A stretch of 64,000 nt of DNA from Trichoplusia ni (Eukaryota; Arthropoda; Insecta; Lepidoptera; Noctuidae): contig NC_039499.1 of assembly GCF_003590095.1 (NCBI RefSeq), positions 1,426,001-1,490,000 of the forward strand. The letters run 5' to 3'. Position numbers and translations under genes: made by a program. Positions within the stretch are counted from its first letter, which is position 1, and each line of letters opens with the position of its first letter. The notes beneath the pieces are model-generated. The model was not told the DNA's origin. It worked only from the letters and a program-made list of their open reading frames with translations, and did not search any database. Positions 1 to 11,921 of the stretch are shown here, piece after piece.

Positions 1-1826
1 TAAGCACCTATTTCAACAGTCTAACAATTTTCTCCGAACATCCTAAACATTCTTTCATGAACCTCATAATTAAGGTCGATCAAGAGAACTAGACCGCTTA
101 CAACACATCATCAACTATCGGTAAAAACCAAAATGGTCTCGTTGGGCCACATCGAATGACCTTGGTCATCCATGGACTTGCAACCGTTGATTACCGAATT
201 ACCGACTGCCCTCGCCTATACTTACAGCGCCGATTTAAATAATAAATATCTTATCTAAATAACACTCCAGCATTGTTTTGGCCCGACGATCATATAGGTA
301 ATCACGTATATTAACTCGAATCACTAATAAAATTAAGCTCCCCACGTAATTTGACTTAATTTTGCCTGAATCATGTCTGAATCAGAATTGCATTAGGTTA
401 TTAAGATAAACTTCTTAGGAATAAACACTTAAAATTAGTTTAGTCTTATATATTTAAAATGTAAATATCAAATATAGATATTTATGCAATATTATTGAAA
501 TTTATATATTATAGGTAAAAAAACAGCAAAGACAAATTCTACTTGCAGACTAAGGCATTTTTATCCACTTAGCAGATAAACAGGCCAAGTGCAAGTCCGG
601 AAGAGAAACCGTACAAATAGGCTATGTTCTAAAGATTGGGTGACAAAAAAAAACACATTTATTTTTCACCTACCATCAAATTTATGTCTCGAACGCCCGT
701 TGCCTAACTGAGGTGTTTTATGTTTGCTTGAATTGGATGATTCATACTTGTACTCGGTGACTCTGAAATTCTCTTCTCCAAAATTATTTTAAGAAATCCT
801 TGCCATATAGAAACCCATCTAGGATTGAATATTACTAGAAACATATATGACCCGTCAAACACTTTAGAAAGGCAAAAAAACGTCATCATCTTAGTAATTA
901 AGCTTAATGTAATGAGCCTGAACAATAAACACTGGTAGGAAACTAACGACTGCAAAAACAGTACATATTCAAATATGGTTATGACATAAGAAACGTTATT
1001 AAGTGTCTTGAAGAGAGTTCTAGCATGTTATAGTAATATTGTCGTACCTGTTGTGCATTTAGCATTCGTTATTGTAAGATACTGGCAAATGGTGAAGGAA
1101 AAAATGTGTGAACTAGCGTGTTGATCATTGCTTTACCCTTCTCTATCGGGTAAAAGGCCTGTGCCCAGCAATAAGACGTAAAGGCTGGTAATATAAAATA
1201 TTATAATATCTAGACACGTATATTTGCCTTTTTCGGAACTACTAAAATTGACAATGATAAACTGCTTTAAAGTTTGGAGACTAGAGAAAATGACATCGTT
1301 CCCATTAACAAATACACTATTCACAATGCTATCCAGAAATACATAAATTTGAATACAGATGAAGTATCTGTATTGTGAGAGCGATGTCTCGCATCAACAG
1401 CTGCAATAAAGCTCTGAGAATCCCTGGTAGGGCAATGCATCTGTTTATAATGAGCGTATATGCCATGTTCACAGTAAGACTGCTAATTAATCCGCCATAT
1501 TAGTTAATTGTCCCCGCCCGCACTCCGCGCCCACCACGCTCTACTCACGATCATAATTGCACCTTCTATTTCCGTTACAGTAAGTTTTTTTTGCAATCAT
1601 TAGTTGTTAAGTGTCAGCTACTGGATGTATTGTACGGAATTTATGAGTCGATCGTATTTTGTTTGCAGTTTCTTTATCATGTCTTGTGAGATTAATAAGA
1701 AGACAAAGAATGCCTTTTTTATCGAGACTTTTTACTTCGTTGCTTGCAGAGTAGCGAGTTTAGTGGATAATTGTAAACAGAATCTCATTCTCAGCCTATC
1801 GTGGTTCACTGCAAGGCTTTAATAAA
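1..1826. other. intergenic, no gene recognised
   Basis: AT-rich sequence. The open frames are short, lack splice-consistent partners and resemble no family I know. A small GC-richer patch near 1515-1550 could be regulatory, but nothing specific supports that. Confidence 0.5.
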
Positions 1827-1918
1827 TTGCAACACATTTCCACGCACAGGCCAAAACGAGAGAGACGTTGCACGGTGCGGTGGTTTAGGTTTAGTCAGTC
1901 ATATTCTGACTCTACCTA

Positions 1919-2122
1919 CTCCTTTTCCCGAGATTTCACAAAACTGAACGAGGCACGGTGGAGTGATGACTTGCGCAAGAATGCTGGCAGGAGTTGGATG
2001 CGAGAAGCCGAAATCGATCTCAGTGGCGTGCACTTGGAGAGGCCTATGTCCAGCAGTGGACTGCGATAGGCTGATGATGATGATGATGATGAACGAGTTT
2101 TGTGAAATCTCGGGAAAAGGAG
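1919..2122. repeat. 27-bp perfect inverted repeat around the RTE fragment
   Basis: Bases 1919-1945 read CTCCTTTTCCCGAG followed by ATTTCACAAAACT, and 2096-2122 are their exact reverse complement. The RTE 3' end and its GAT tail form the loop. Such a foldback could be a MITE pair or a product of an inverted duplication. Confidence 0.75.
1949..2092 (+). mobile_element. RTE-clade LINE 3' end, truncated
   Basis: The plus strand encodes a degenerate C-terminus of an RTE-type reverse transcriptase: a WSDDLRKNAGRSWMREA-like stretch, then the hallmark EAYVQQWTAIG tail in a shifted frame. A one-base deletion near 2013 separates the two frames. The 3' end runs into a (GAT)n microsatellite, which is how RTE elements usually terminate in moths. 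Only about 145 bp remain, so this is a dead 5'-truncated insertion. It sits between the arms of a 27-bp inverted repeat (1919-1945 and 2096-2122). Confidence 0.75.
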
Positions 2123-2129
2123 AACCTCT

Positions 2130-2745
2130 GCTTCTGAATCTTGTTAAAAAAATTAGAACTTTCTTTGGGTTGTACTTGATAAAAAATATTTTTTTCTTAG
2201 CTTATGAGAAGAGGCTTGAGCCTAGCAGTGTTAAATAATATGCTATACCTATAGGTATGGCACAAATTTTGTCTCCGTACAGTCCGTACATATATCTCTG
2301 GATCGAACGACCACCTACGTCTCTACATACTACAACGCCCTATAATCAAGGCATGTGATTAATCAATTAAATGCCAATCCTGTGCCAAATTCGCTAATTA
2401 ATGCAGACGAACTGCGGCGTCGGATTGTCGCGATGTATTTAGTGATTACGCAGATCCGGATTAACCACGTAGCAAGAGTAGCAAATGCTTCGGTACTAAA
2501 AGGAGTTCGGGCACCCCTATTTGCGAAAGGTCGCGTAAAATCCTTTTTCAAAGTCAACGCTGTAGTTTTTACTACTTATACTGCACTATCACAAGTTGGT
2601 AGATCTTTAGATCCTCATGTAATCCGAAGGGCCCCGTTGCCCGTTGCTACAAGAACCGCGGTGGCTAATCCGGCTCCGGAACATAAGTAGTTGATGTTGG
2701 CTGAGAGTTGAATATTCAAGACGTCTACGTCTACCTAAACAAAAT
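2130..2745. other. intergenic, no gene recognised
   Basis: A 111-codon plus-strand open frame (2355-2690) exists, but it has no recognisable domain and no supporting splice or poly(A) context, so I do not call it. Nothing else is evident. Confidence 0.45.
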
Positions 2746-2765
2746 GTAATTCCATTTATGAAAAT

Positions 2766-2995
2766 ACTAGCTGACCCAGCAAACGTTGTTTTGCCGAATA
2801 TTTTATTTGTATTTATTTTTAATGCCACATTATAAAAAAAAAAAAAACTACGATTTCATCCAAAAAAATAATTTTTTTTTTTAGTGTGAGCAACCCTTAT
2901 CACTTAGGGGTATGAAAAATAGATGATAGTCGATCCTCAGACCTACTGAGTACGGTAACTAACATCGTGACATGGGAATTTTATATATTAGATTG
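2766..2995 (+). repeat. dispersed moth repeat, ACTAGCTGACCC family
   Basis: The segment starts with ACTAGCTGACCCAGCAAACG, contains a GGGGTATGAAAAATAGATGA-like block and ends with TTTTATATATTAGATT. I recognise this as a very common interspersed repeat in Lepidoptera. A second, more eroded copy is at 48175-48386. The transposon class is not clear from these pieces. Confidence 0.55.
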
Positions 2996-2999
2996 GACT

Positions 3000-5130
3000 T
3001 AGAACTTCATTTAGAGCTAAACTGTAAATTTTAATTTTCTTTCTTCACCTTTCCTACGGGTAACTAATTCTCGTCGTCACAGCAGATTTTAATTTAGATA
3101 AAGCCGCGATCCATTTAAATCCAAAGTTTTTTGTTTGAGAACAATATGATACAGGACATTTTTCCTGTATCCTGTTGCAATCTCGCTGCAAACCAAATGC
3201 CACATTAGACTATTGCCAAATCATTTAAATATGCATATCTTATTATTCCTTTTGCAAAGAAGGCCACTGCAACAAATATTTTTTAATTCTAATTGTATTT
3301 GAATGAGTGAAAGAGGTTACGTTAGTTCCAGCGTATGACGGAACATGAGTCAATTTTGGTGAGTACTTACCTGGGTATTCATATTTGCTTCGCAGTTTGG
3401 ACATGCAGTCATAGTAGCCTGCACATTTAAGCAAAATTTTAGACCGCCGCGAAAGGCGCGAAAAACGAACCTATTTAAATGAACATTAAAAACTACCTGC
3501 TTCATACTTTGCGTCCTAGCAAACATTCTCAACTTTAAACAAATCCTCGATGTATCAAACTGAATAAAGTATTGATTCGCCCCTTTACTGCAATTTAAAT
3601 GCAATAAATGAACATTTTAAGGACTATTACCGCTACTGGATACTAGATGGAGCTAAGTGACTGTACATTACATAAGATGACACCTAACCACTAACTAATA
3701 TTATCAGTAAATAGCTTCGATATAAGTTTTGTAGTTCGACGAATTAGGAAAACAAAAGTCAGGAAACTACTCTATATTTGGCGCCAACCTAGTTGCTTAT
3801 TTTTCATACACATTAAGGTAATTTTTTGTAACTCACGAGTAAAACCCGGTAGACTAATTGAAAAGCTGAATTGAAAGAGCTATTAAAACTTAATACCATG
3901 TAAGTTGGAGGCTGTATTATTTTAGATTTCACATATAAATGGCCGGGCGAGGCGTGCAGCGTGCGTGCCGCGGGCGGTGGGCGTGCGCCGCTACCCTGGC
4001 CAATCGGCGACCAGCACCGGACACACCGAATATTTCCCTTTTTTCAACGACCAGTTACAATAATTAACCCTATTTGCATATTTTGACCATTACTCGGGAA
4101 ATACATGAGGTAAGTATGTTTTGGTATGTAAAATACACGGCGAAACCTTCGTTTCGTGCTACCTACTTATAGATTTGTAGGGAAGTATCCGTTATAGGTA
4201 TAGCTTACATATAGACCTGTAAAAGCCAATTTTAATTTGCATCCGTCTCCCTGGTGATGTCAAGCCTATACTTAATAGTAAGTACTTAATATCAGCAAAC
4301 GGTGAGTTTGACTTGCTTACCAAACAATGAGTACTTAGGTATCAGGCCCTGACCTTATAAGTCTATTTCCAATATTGGTATGTTAGCGAGCAAACATTTA
4401 CCAAGTTTATTAGAGTTTTTAAAAGTAAGTAGGTATTTACGAAACATTTACCAAATATTTTCGGTGTTTTACTACTATATCTTTTACCGCATGCGCAGTG
4501 TGGGTCACGTCGATAATGAGCAGAAGATTTCAGCCTTTATTAAATCATACATAACCCTTGCACTGCTTACCGATTCGCAGTACTTAATTATGAGCTATTG
4601 AGCAGACGCTGAACGACTTCGATTGGGTCCGACAGAAGTTGAACAGTCCATAGCCCTAATTCCGCTATTTAGGTACAATAAAATTACCAATGCAAATAAG
4701 AAATTATAATATAATAAATAAGCGTGATAAAACCTTTGTATAAAATAAGGATCCGCATCACAAAATTTATAATAAAAAGTCATTATTTTTTAACATTTTG
4801 CAATGTTCAATAAACAACAATGTACGGAACTTGGGCTAAAAGTAGCCCTTGTAACACTAGAGTCCAGAAAAACCTACTAAGAAAAATAGAAGCGTACGTG
4901 ATAATAAAAGCCTAAATTACTCTCCTGAAATTATTATTACTACGTTACTTATTCTTTTACATATTTCATGTTTGGAAATATGTTCTCAGATGGCCTCATT
5001 TTTGGAATGGACAAGGAATAACTAGTTGCGTTCAGAAAGTTCATGAGACTATGGTAGCAGTGCAGTGCCTGGAAGTTGGTAGCAATCACCTGATGTCAAC
5101 TTCATTTGACACAAATTGTCAATATGGCAA
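3000..5130. other. intergenic, with a GC-rich patch
   Basis: No coding gene is supported. 3945-4025 is strikingly GC-rich against the AT-rich background. It is followed at 4104-4111 by an ATG directly before a consensus donor (GAG|GTAAGT). This might be the promoter and first exon of a gene with a distant second exon, but no continuation could be found. Confidence 0.35.
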
Positions 5131-5524
5131 CGTCAAATTATTGAAATGTCACTGTGTATCTGAACAATTTCGTGCATATCGAATAGCTAAATAGGCCAGA
5201 GGATAGCAGTAATTATTTAAATTGAATTATAATTAATCCAATAGCTTTAAGTATTTATACAACTTTTTTCAGTGATCACAGGAAACTGTGAAACTGAATC
5301 GTTTTATGTAAATAAGACGATCAACGTTTCAATTATTTGCGGGCCCGTATTAAAACCTCAAAAGGTGAGCTATTGGTCAATATTAACTTTAAAACTAATG
5401 TTTAATTAGTGTTAAGTAAGCAAAATTCCGTCTGACGTACTATCGTTAATATACTAGCGAAGGAATTATGCAAAGGTTATAGAGGTACACATACAATCAT
5501 GTAAATTCTGTTTCATATTTTCAG

Positions 5525-6133
5525 ATGCAGCTTACATCCGATCCACGTCGTGCAGATCGCGAACGGCGTTTTAAACCTCCGCCACCTACATCGGCACCAG
5601 CCGAAGATCTCACCACAGACTACATGAACATCTTAGGTAAATGAAAACCTCCTTTTTATCTGAAAAACCTTGACCAACATACAGAAGTACAATAAAGATT
5701 ATTTTCAGGGATGGTGTTCTCAATGTGTGGCCTGATGATGCGTCTTAAGTGGTGTGCCTGGACAGCTGTATTCTGCTCAAGTATTAGTTTTGCTAATTCC
5801 AGAGTTTCAGATGACACAAAACAGGTAAAAATGACTTAGAGTATACATTTTGTGCTCCTTATTTAAATGTATAACTTCTCCTACAAGCTGTTTGTTACTT
5901 TAAAATATTATAGTTTAAAGTAACAAATAGCATTTCAATATTCTGATTTTGATTCAATATGGAAATTGCTATCATTTTTATAACATTAGTCGGGTTTATT
6001 TATTGTTATTTATTTAAAACTATTCCATTTTCAGATTGTGAGCTCCTTCATGTTGTCAATATCGGCCGTGGTAATGTCATATTTACAAAACCCTGCCCCA
6101 ATGTCACCTCCATGGGCAGCACTTACAACATAA
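5525..6133 (+). CDS. Asterix / WDR83OS homologue (PAT complex subunit)
   Basis: Coding exons are 5525-5636, 5709-5824 and 6035-6133, giving 108 residues in frame. The protein has the family pattern: a basic N-terminus with DPRR, then [34 protein letters not shown] split across an exon, SFANSR, and a C-terminal SYLQNPAPMSPPW. Two hydrophobic segments (residues about 38-60 and 77-95) fit an ER membrane protein. In animals Asterix pairs with CCDC47 in the PAT complex, which protects hydrophilic transmembrane helices during membrane protein insertion. A donor at 5364/5365 and an acceptor directly before the ATG imply a 5'-UTR intron. A poly(A) signal follows at 6167. The length matches the family. 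Confidence 0.93.
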
Positions 6134-6166
6134 ATACTTTATCGAACCTATATTTTATTTATTGTT

Positions 6167-6172
6167 AATAAA
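6167..6172 (+). terminator. poly(A) signal of the Asterix gene
   Basis: Canonical AATAAA 34 bases after the stop codon. Confidence 0.7.
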
Positions 6173-6307
6173 GTTTACATATTATGTATTAGTTGTTTTT
6201 TATTACTATTGATTGTCTTACATATCTGTAACCTTAGTCCTAAGTTCAATTACATAGATTTATTTAGATATTGGTTGCATTTTAATTTAAGAGAATTTAT
6301 GTTAATA

Positions 6308-6715
6308 GAGGATAGCAGAAGAGAACCGGCGACCTATGGGTGATGGCCTAATTTGAATGAACTACACAATACCACATACTTTAGATAATTTTAAAGCCAA
6401 CTTCATACTTGTATTTAATTTTCAGCTCAATTCAGAGACTCTCACATAAATTAGGACAGGACAAAATCGAAAATGATCCCAAGGGACAAAAACTATTCTG
6501 TGTTAATCCAGGAGGATAGCAGAAGAGAACCGGCGACCTATGGGTGATGGCCTAATTTGAATGAACTACACAATACCACATACTTTAGATAATTTTAAAG
6601 CCAACTTCATACTTGTATTTAATTTTCAGCTCAATTCAGAGACTCTCACATAAATTAGGACAGGACAAAATCGAAAATGATCCCAAGGGACAAAAACTAT
6701 TCTGTGTTAATCCAG
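6308..6715. repeat. 204-bp perfect tandem duplication
   Basis: 6308-6511 and 6512-6715 are identical by eye. The unit is unique-looking intergenic sequence without an obvious open frame. Perfect identity means a very recent duplication or an assembly artefact. Confidence 0.9.
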
Positions 6716-7208
6716 GTTTTAAACTATCCTACAAAATCTGTTTTTGGGTGAAATAATCGATCATCCATCCAGGCATACTAATTTTCGCGTTTATAATATT
6801 TCGGGATTTAATCGAGTAAAACTAGTTATTCAAAATAAAGTCTTTCAAAATGGTGAGTTCTGTATCTGGCAGTGGATTATAACTTTTTACAGGTCATTGG
6901 GACAATCTCTGACATAATAGGAAAAAAGCTTATGTAGAAAGTTGGGGACACCACACACAAAGCATGAAAAAGAGCACGAGAAAGTTTCTCAAATCATGTT
7001 TGTAATTTATCATAGCGTAAATTAGATTTTACTTTGAAAACGTATAATTTATCTTTTTGAACGAAACATTTGTAATATGACACGAACACGAAAAATCTTA
7101 ACAGTATTTTTAATCTGTATCTGTCAGTGTCTACTTTGTGGCAAAATCGCCGGATTGGATTTCTAGCACGTTATCGTTATTCTATTCTCTTCTGTATCAA
7201 TCGATAAA
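6716..7208 (+). promoter_or_regulatory. upstream region and possible 5'-UTR exon of OLA1
   Basis: A consensus donor (AAA|GTAAGT) at 7208/7209 pairs with the acceptor TATTCCAG at 7918, two bases before the OLA1 ATG. A non-coding first exon ending at 7208 is therefore plausible. Its start cannot be fixed from sequence; no TATA box is evident. Confidence 0.4.
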
Positions 7209-7920
7209 GTAAGTTATTTTACATAAAACCTGGTATTTACGTTAATTGTATAAAATTTCTTGTGATACTCCGTAAACACTGCAGTGACATCAGAAAACGA
7301 TATCACCATCTTGCAAGAGGTTATCCTGTGACCAAAACATTGACTTTCAAACGTTTTATAAATAAAATATCCTAAGATAGGATTCATTAAGATATGTCAT
7401 TTAAATTTCTGTCTTAGAAACCAATCAACAGAAGACTAAACTATAACTTAAGAAAAGTTTATTTAAAAATTGCAAAAACTTATTTACTGATCAGTGGATT
7501 TTATTCCTATAAAAATGTTTTTTACATTTTAACCGAAGAAAGATAAAAAAGTTATTAGGTATATAATTTCTAAAGTATTGTGTCGGAGATTTGTTCTAAT
7601 TAACAAATTTCATAATAATTTCTTTGGTGACTAGTGTTTTACACAACTATTTCAACCCTTATTAAATGAAATGAAATTTTATAGTTGGCCTATAAATTTG
7701 ATGCAAATGACCTCTGCTAATAAATTAAATACTTTTTTTTATTGCGACATATTGGATGCATCATAAATATAACGACTATACTGACACACACTCAAAAATA
7801 GTAATTAAAGCACCAAGAGCACTCTAATAATTTAAGAGAAAAAAAAGTATTATAATTTAAAGAAAATTGATAATTTAGTTTTGAGTTGCTTCAGCATTTT
7901 TATATTTTTTTATTCCAGAC

Positions 7921-10900
7921 ATGCCTCCAAAGAAGGTGGAAGAGCCAGAAAAAAAGCCATTAATTGGCAGAGTTGGCACAAACCTCAAAGTTGGTATTGT
8001 TGGTGTGCCCAATGTTGGGAAATCGACATTCTTCAATGTGCTCACTAAAAGCCAAGCAGCTGCTGAAAACTTCCCTTTCTGCACCATTGACCCTAATGAA
8101 AATAAGTATTTATTTATATTATTTTTGCTTCACAATACTTACTGGTACCTAGAAATCAGGAAGAACGCAAGGAGGAACCCTCCTCCTATAATGGGACATT
8201 AAAACGGGTAAAGTTCAGCCTTCCGAAGCCGGTCAAAGGCCCATCACAAAATACCAAGAGGGTTAATGGTCGGAGGTTGTAGTGGGATGTACCTAACCAT
8301 TTTTGGGAATAATTTTATGAGTAGAAAGCCACAATTGTGAGTGTTATAATGTAACACTATTCTGATTGAAAGATATTTTATAAATGGTATTGTTCAATAT
8401 TGTGACACAATATAAAAAACCTGGGTTACTACCAGCCATGCTTACAGCCTGCTTAAATTGTCTCTAAAGTCTGCTGAAAAGCATTTAATAGTCTATTTCT
8501 ACATGAATATTATGCAAAGGTGGACTTATTGGCAGATACAAACTTTTTGCCCACTGTTTATATAAGTTTAATTTTAAATAGTTGTTAGGTTCTATAACAA
8601 TTTAATTTTTTTTCAGCAAGTAGGGTACCAGTCCCAGATGAGCGGTTTGACTACCTCTGCGAATTTCACAAACCAGCAAGGTAATTTTGCTAGACAAAAA
8701 TTATTCTAACTCTCTAGCAGAGAATTTTTGATTATTATTATATGATATTATATTGGTTATATTGGTTTCAGTAAAGTGCCAGCATTTTTAAATGTGGTGG
8801 ATATTGCCGGCCTTGTCCGTGGGGCTGCTGAGGGCCAGGGTCTCGGCAACGCTTTCCTCTCACATATAAAAGCTTGTGATGCGATTTTAAATCTGTGTCG
8901 TAAGTTTTCCTTGATATACTTAACAAAGCTTAAAACTTTTATAGGGTTCTTTACACACAGGGTAAAACATTATCCAATTACTAATACTGTTTATCTGCAA
9001 CTAGGCTGAATGTCAAAAACCATAGAAAAGAGGCAGTAGAAATTGTCACAGTTAATGTATATCTGTTGCCAAAAGATACTAATCTAAAAAGCGAAATATA
9101 ATAATTTTCAACAGAGGTATCATAGAAGGTGTATTATAACGGTGAGGCACATTTTGTGCTTGAGGCTGACTTAAAATTTAAATATGAAACAGTGGTCACT
9201 TTTTTATTCAAAGTCCAAGGTACCAGAAATGACGTCTTGTTGTAGGTCATTAAATTACCATGTACAATAAACATCCCCAATTATCTTGCCTTTTGCAATA
9301 TTCTAAGATTCCATTTCATATTTTCAGGTGCTTTTGATGATGAAGATGTTATCCATGTCGACGGTGACGTGAACCCAGTTAGAGATTTAGAGACAATCGG
9401 TGAAGAGCTTCGCTTAAAAGATGAGGAACTACTCATGCAAAACTTTGAGAAACTTGATCGAGTTGTCAATCGCGGCAATGACAAAAAACTCAAGCCTGAA
9501 TATGTAGGTTGTTGTTGTGGAAGAATGATGTCTTATAAAAGATAAATGAGCACTTAAACATTCACTTATAAAGAAACATCGATCATGATCTTGAACTACA
9601 TTTATTTCAATTGAAACGTGTTTTTAATAATAATTTACATTTTATAATTCATAATAATTTAATTTTGTGACTTAAGTGACGTCACAACATAAGTGCTTCC
9701 AAACGATACGTTTAAACTAATTTTCAATGTTTTTTTTGTGAATTTAAAGTTTTTTATATTTACTTTTTTTAGGATGCTCTCACCAGAATCAAGACGGTAT
9801 TAGTAGATGAGAAGAAGCACATTCGGTTTGCTGATTGGAGTGCGGCTGATGTAAGTATATTTATCTCAGTTTAATTCATGCTCAGCTGTTGTTACTCTAT
9901 ATCGCCCCACTGTTGGGTACCGGTCCCTCCGTACTTCTTCTAAGTACTTCCCTATCTGGCCTTCGTCTCAAAACTGTCCAGATTGTCGTGCCAACGTTTC
10001 CTGGGTCTGCCTTTTCGTCCACATCCACATTTTTGTTACCCATTGGCTGACAATATTTGTTTTTGTTACATATCTGTCACTATCTGTCAACTCAGTCCAC
10101 GATCAACATTACTCCTTACTTGTAAATATTCATGATACAAAAATTTCACATATTTCAGATTGAAGTACTGAACAAATACCTGTTCTTAACTTCCAAGCCC
10201 GCGTTGTATCTCGTCAACTTGTCTGAGAAAGACTATATTCGGAAGAAGAACAAATGGTACGTTTTCTCCATTATTAATAACTGGCCGACCTCGCATCGAA
10301 TAAAAGAGATTAAAAAATCCTGCTTTTCAAATTTATCAGTAATTTTTTTGGGTTAATGTCTTCTTTACTTTTAGGTTGCCGAAATTGAAAGAGTGGATTG
10401 ACAAAAACGATCCCGGAGCACCTCTTATTCCGTTCTCTGGCGCGTTAGAGACTAAACTCATTGAGATGGAACCTCCTGAACGACAGGCCTTCTTAAAAGA
10501 ACATAATATCACTAGGTAAATATTCAAATTGATGATAACATTGAATCTTTATATATTATTCAGTCCTACCGCCTAACAAAAACCTTTCAGCCTTTCAAGA
10601 TTCACAATTTTTATAACTTTTCATTTTTCAATGATTTTATTAAAAAAAAACATGAAACGTTCGATTGTAAAATCAATCGATCGCTCAATAACGCTACCGC
10701 TGCCCATATCAACCGGCGTCGTTGGCGTCGTGAAATGGCCAACTGATTAAAATAGACTCCGTTCCAAGCCCGCCCCTGTTTCAACTGAAAATAATACAAA
10801 ATTTATTCCATACAGCGCCTTGGACAAAATCATCGTTCAGGGTTACAAAGCGCTGCAGTTAGAATACTTCTTTACTGCGGGACCTGACGAAGTGAAGGCG

Positions 10901-11759
10901 TGGACCATTCAGGTAAGCAACAAAAAAATTCAGACAGTTTTTTTTTGGTACAACCGTTATCAAAGGATTCAAAGTAGATGCTTTTGAAAACATACATATA
11001 TCTCTATTTTGTGGCGGGTTGTGGCTGGTCGATAATATTACGTATTATTGTTACAGAAAGGCACAAAGGCACCTCAAGCCGCTGGTAGGATTCACACAGA
11101 TTTTGAGAAGGGCTTCATTATGGCTGAGGTGATGCATTTCAAGGATTTCAAAGAGGAAGGCACTGAAGCTGCTTGCAAAGCTGCGGGCAAATATAGGCAA
11201 CAAGGTATTAAAACTGTACAACTATTATAAAAAATCCGCTAAAAGTACTTAACAAAAGTTGAAAAGTACAGATCTAAAAGTATTTTATTATTTAAAGGCG
11301 TAGTTTAGCTAACTAAACAGTCCCAGAATGTGTTAAAAGTGTAAAAGTGTATAAAAGAATAGAAGTTAGAGAAATATCCCTATAAATATACTATACGTAG
11401 TGTGACAAGGCAAGTAAAAATTTCGTGGATTTTAAGTCTGACAATGCTCGCCTTTTTTATATTTAATTATTGTTCAAACTCGGTAGTTTAAAGTTTCGCC
11501 ATAATACATTCCATTCCCGTCACACACGAATAGAACAATTTTGACGCTTTCTTTTATTCAGTGTACATTGTATTTCGATTGGTGTATAGAGTTTATACAT
11601 TAATAACATTCTCAAAAAAAAAAGTGAACTCGCATATCTACTATTTCTTGACTGAAAAATTATTCTGTCACAGGCCGTAACTATGTCGTTGAAGACGGTG
11701 ACATCATTTTCTTCAAGTTCAACGCTGGCGCTGGTCTAAAAGACGCAAAGAAGAAATGA
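7921..11759 (+). CDS. Ola1: Obg-like ATPase 1 (OLA1)
   Basis: Ten coding exons: 7921-8105, 8621-8680, 8772-8899, 9328-9503, 9773-9850, 10159-10256, 10375-10515, 10816-10912, 11057-11204 and 11674-11759, giving 398 residues, the usual family size. The P-loop GVPNVGKST is at residues 28-36, followed by the switch/G3 segment DIAGLVRGAAEGQGLG. In the G4 position stands NLSEKDY: the glutamate in place of NKxD is the family mark of ATP rather than GTP preference. The C-terminus (EYFFTAGPDEVKAWTI, KGTKAPQAAGRIH, DGDIIFFKFN) is the TGS-like domain. OLA1 is a cytosolic translation- and stress-related ATPase. All junctions are clean GT-AG except exon 1/2, where the frame requires the downstream AAG of a CAGCAAG acceptor and inserts one residue relative to the expected NESRVPVP. 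A poly(A) signal lies at 11894. Confidence 0.93.
9895..10065 (-). repeat. dispersed repeat fragment in an OLA1 intron
   Basis: GC-richer block in intron 5 containing CGCCCCACTGTTGGGTACC and GTGCCAACGTTTCCTGGGTC. I recall similar blocks scattered through moth genomes, probably remnants of a LINE. The orientation is a guess. Confidence 0.4.
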
Positions 11760-11893
11760 CGTGACAAGGTTCTGCTGCTGTTGGTACATATGTTGTACCT
11801 CAACCTCGCCCTGTACACACTATTACACGTCGCTTAAATATAACGTATAATTTTTTACATAATAATATAATATTTATAAACAAATTGGTCTTA

Positions 11894-11899
11894 AATAAA
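11894..11899 (+). terminator. poly(A) signal of OLA1
   Basis: AATAAA 135 bases after the OLA1 stop, immediately upstream of the BBS9 relic. Confidence 0.65.
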
Positions 11900-11921
11900 A
11901 AAGCTTGTTAATGTTTGTACA

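Noticed and set aside
2355..2690. 111-codon plus-strand open frame
   Set aside because: No recognisable domain, no splice partner, and an overlapping antisense frame of similar length suggests chance.
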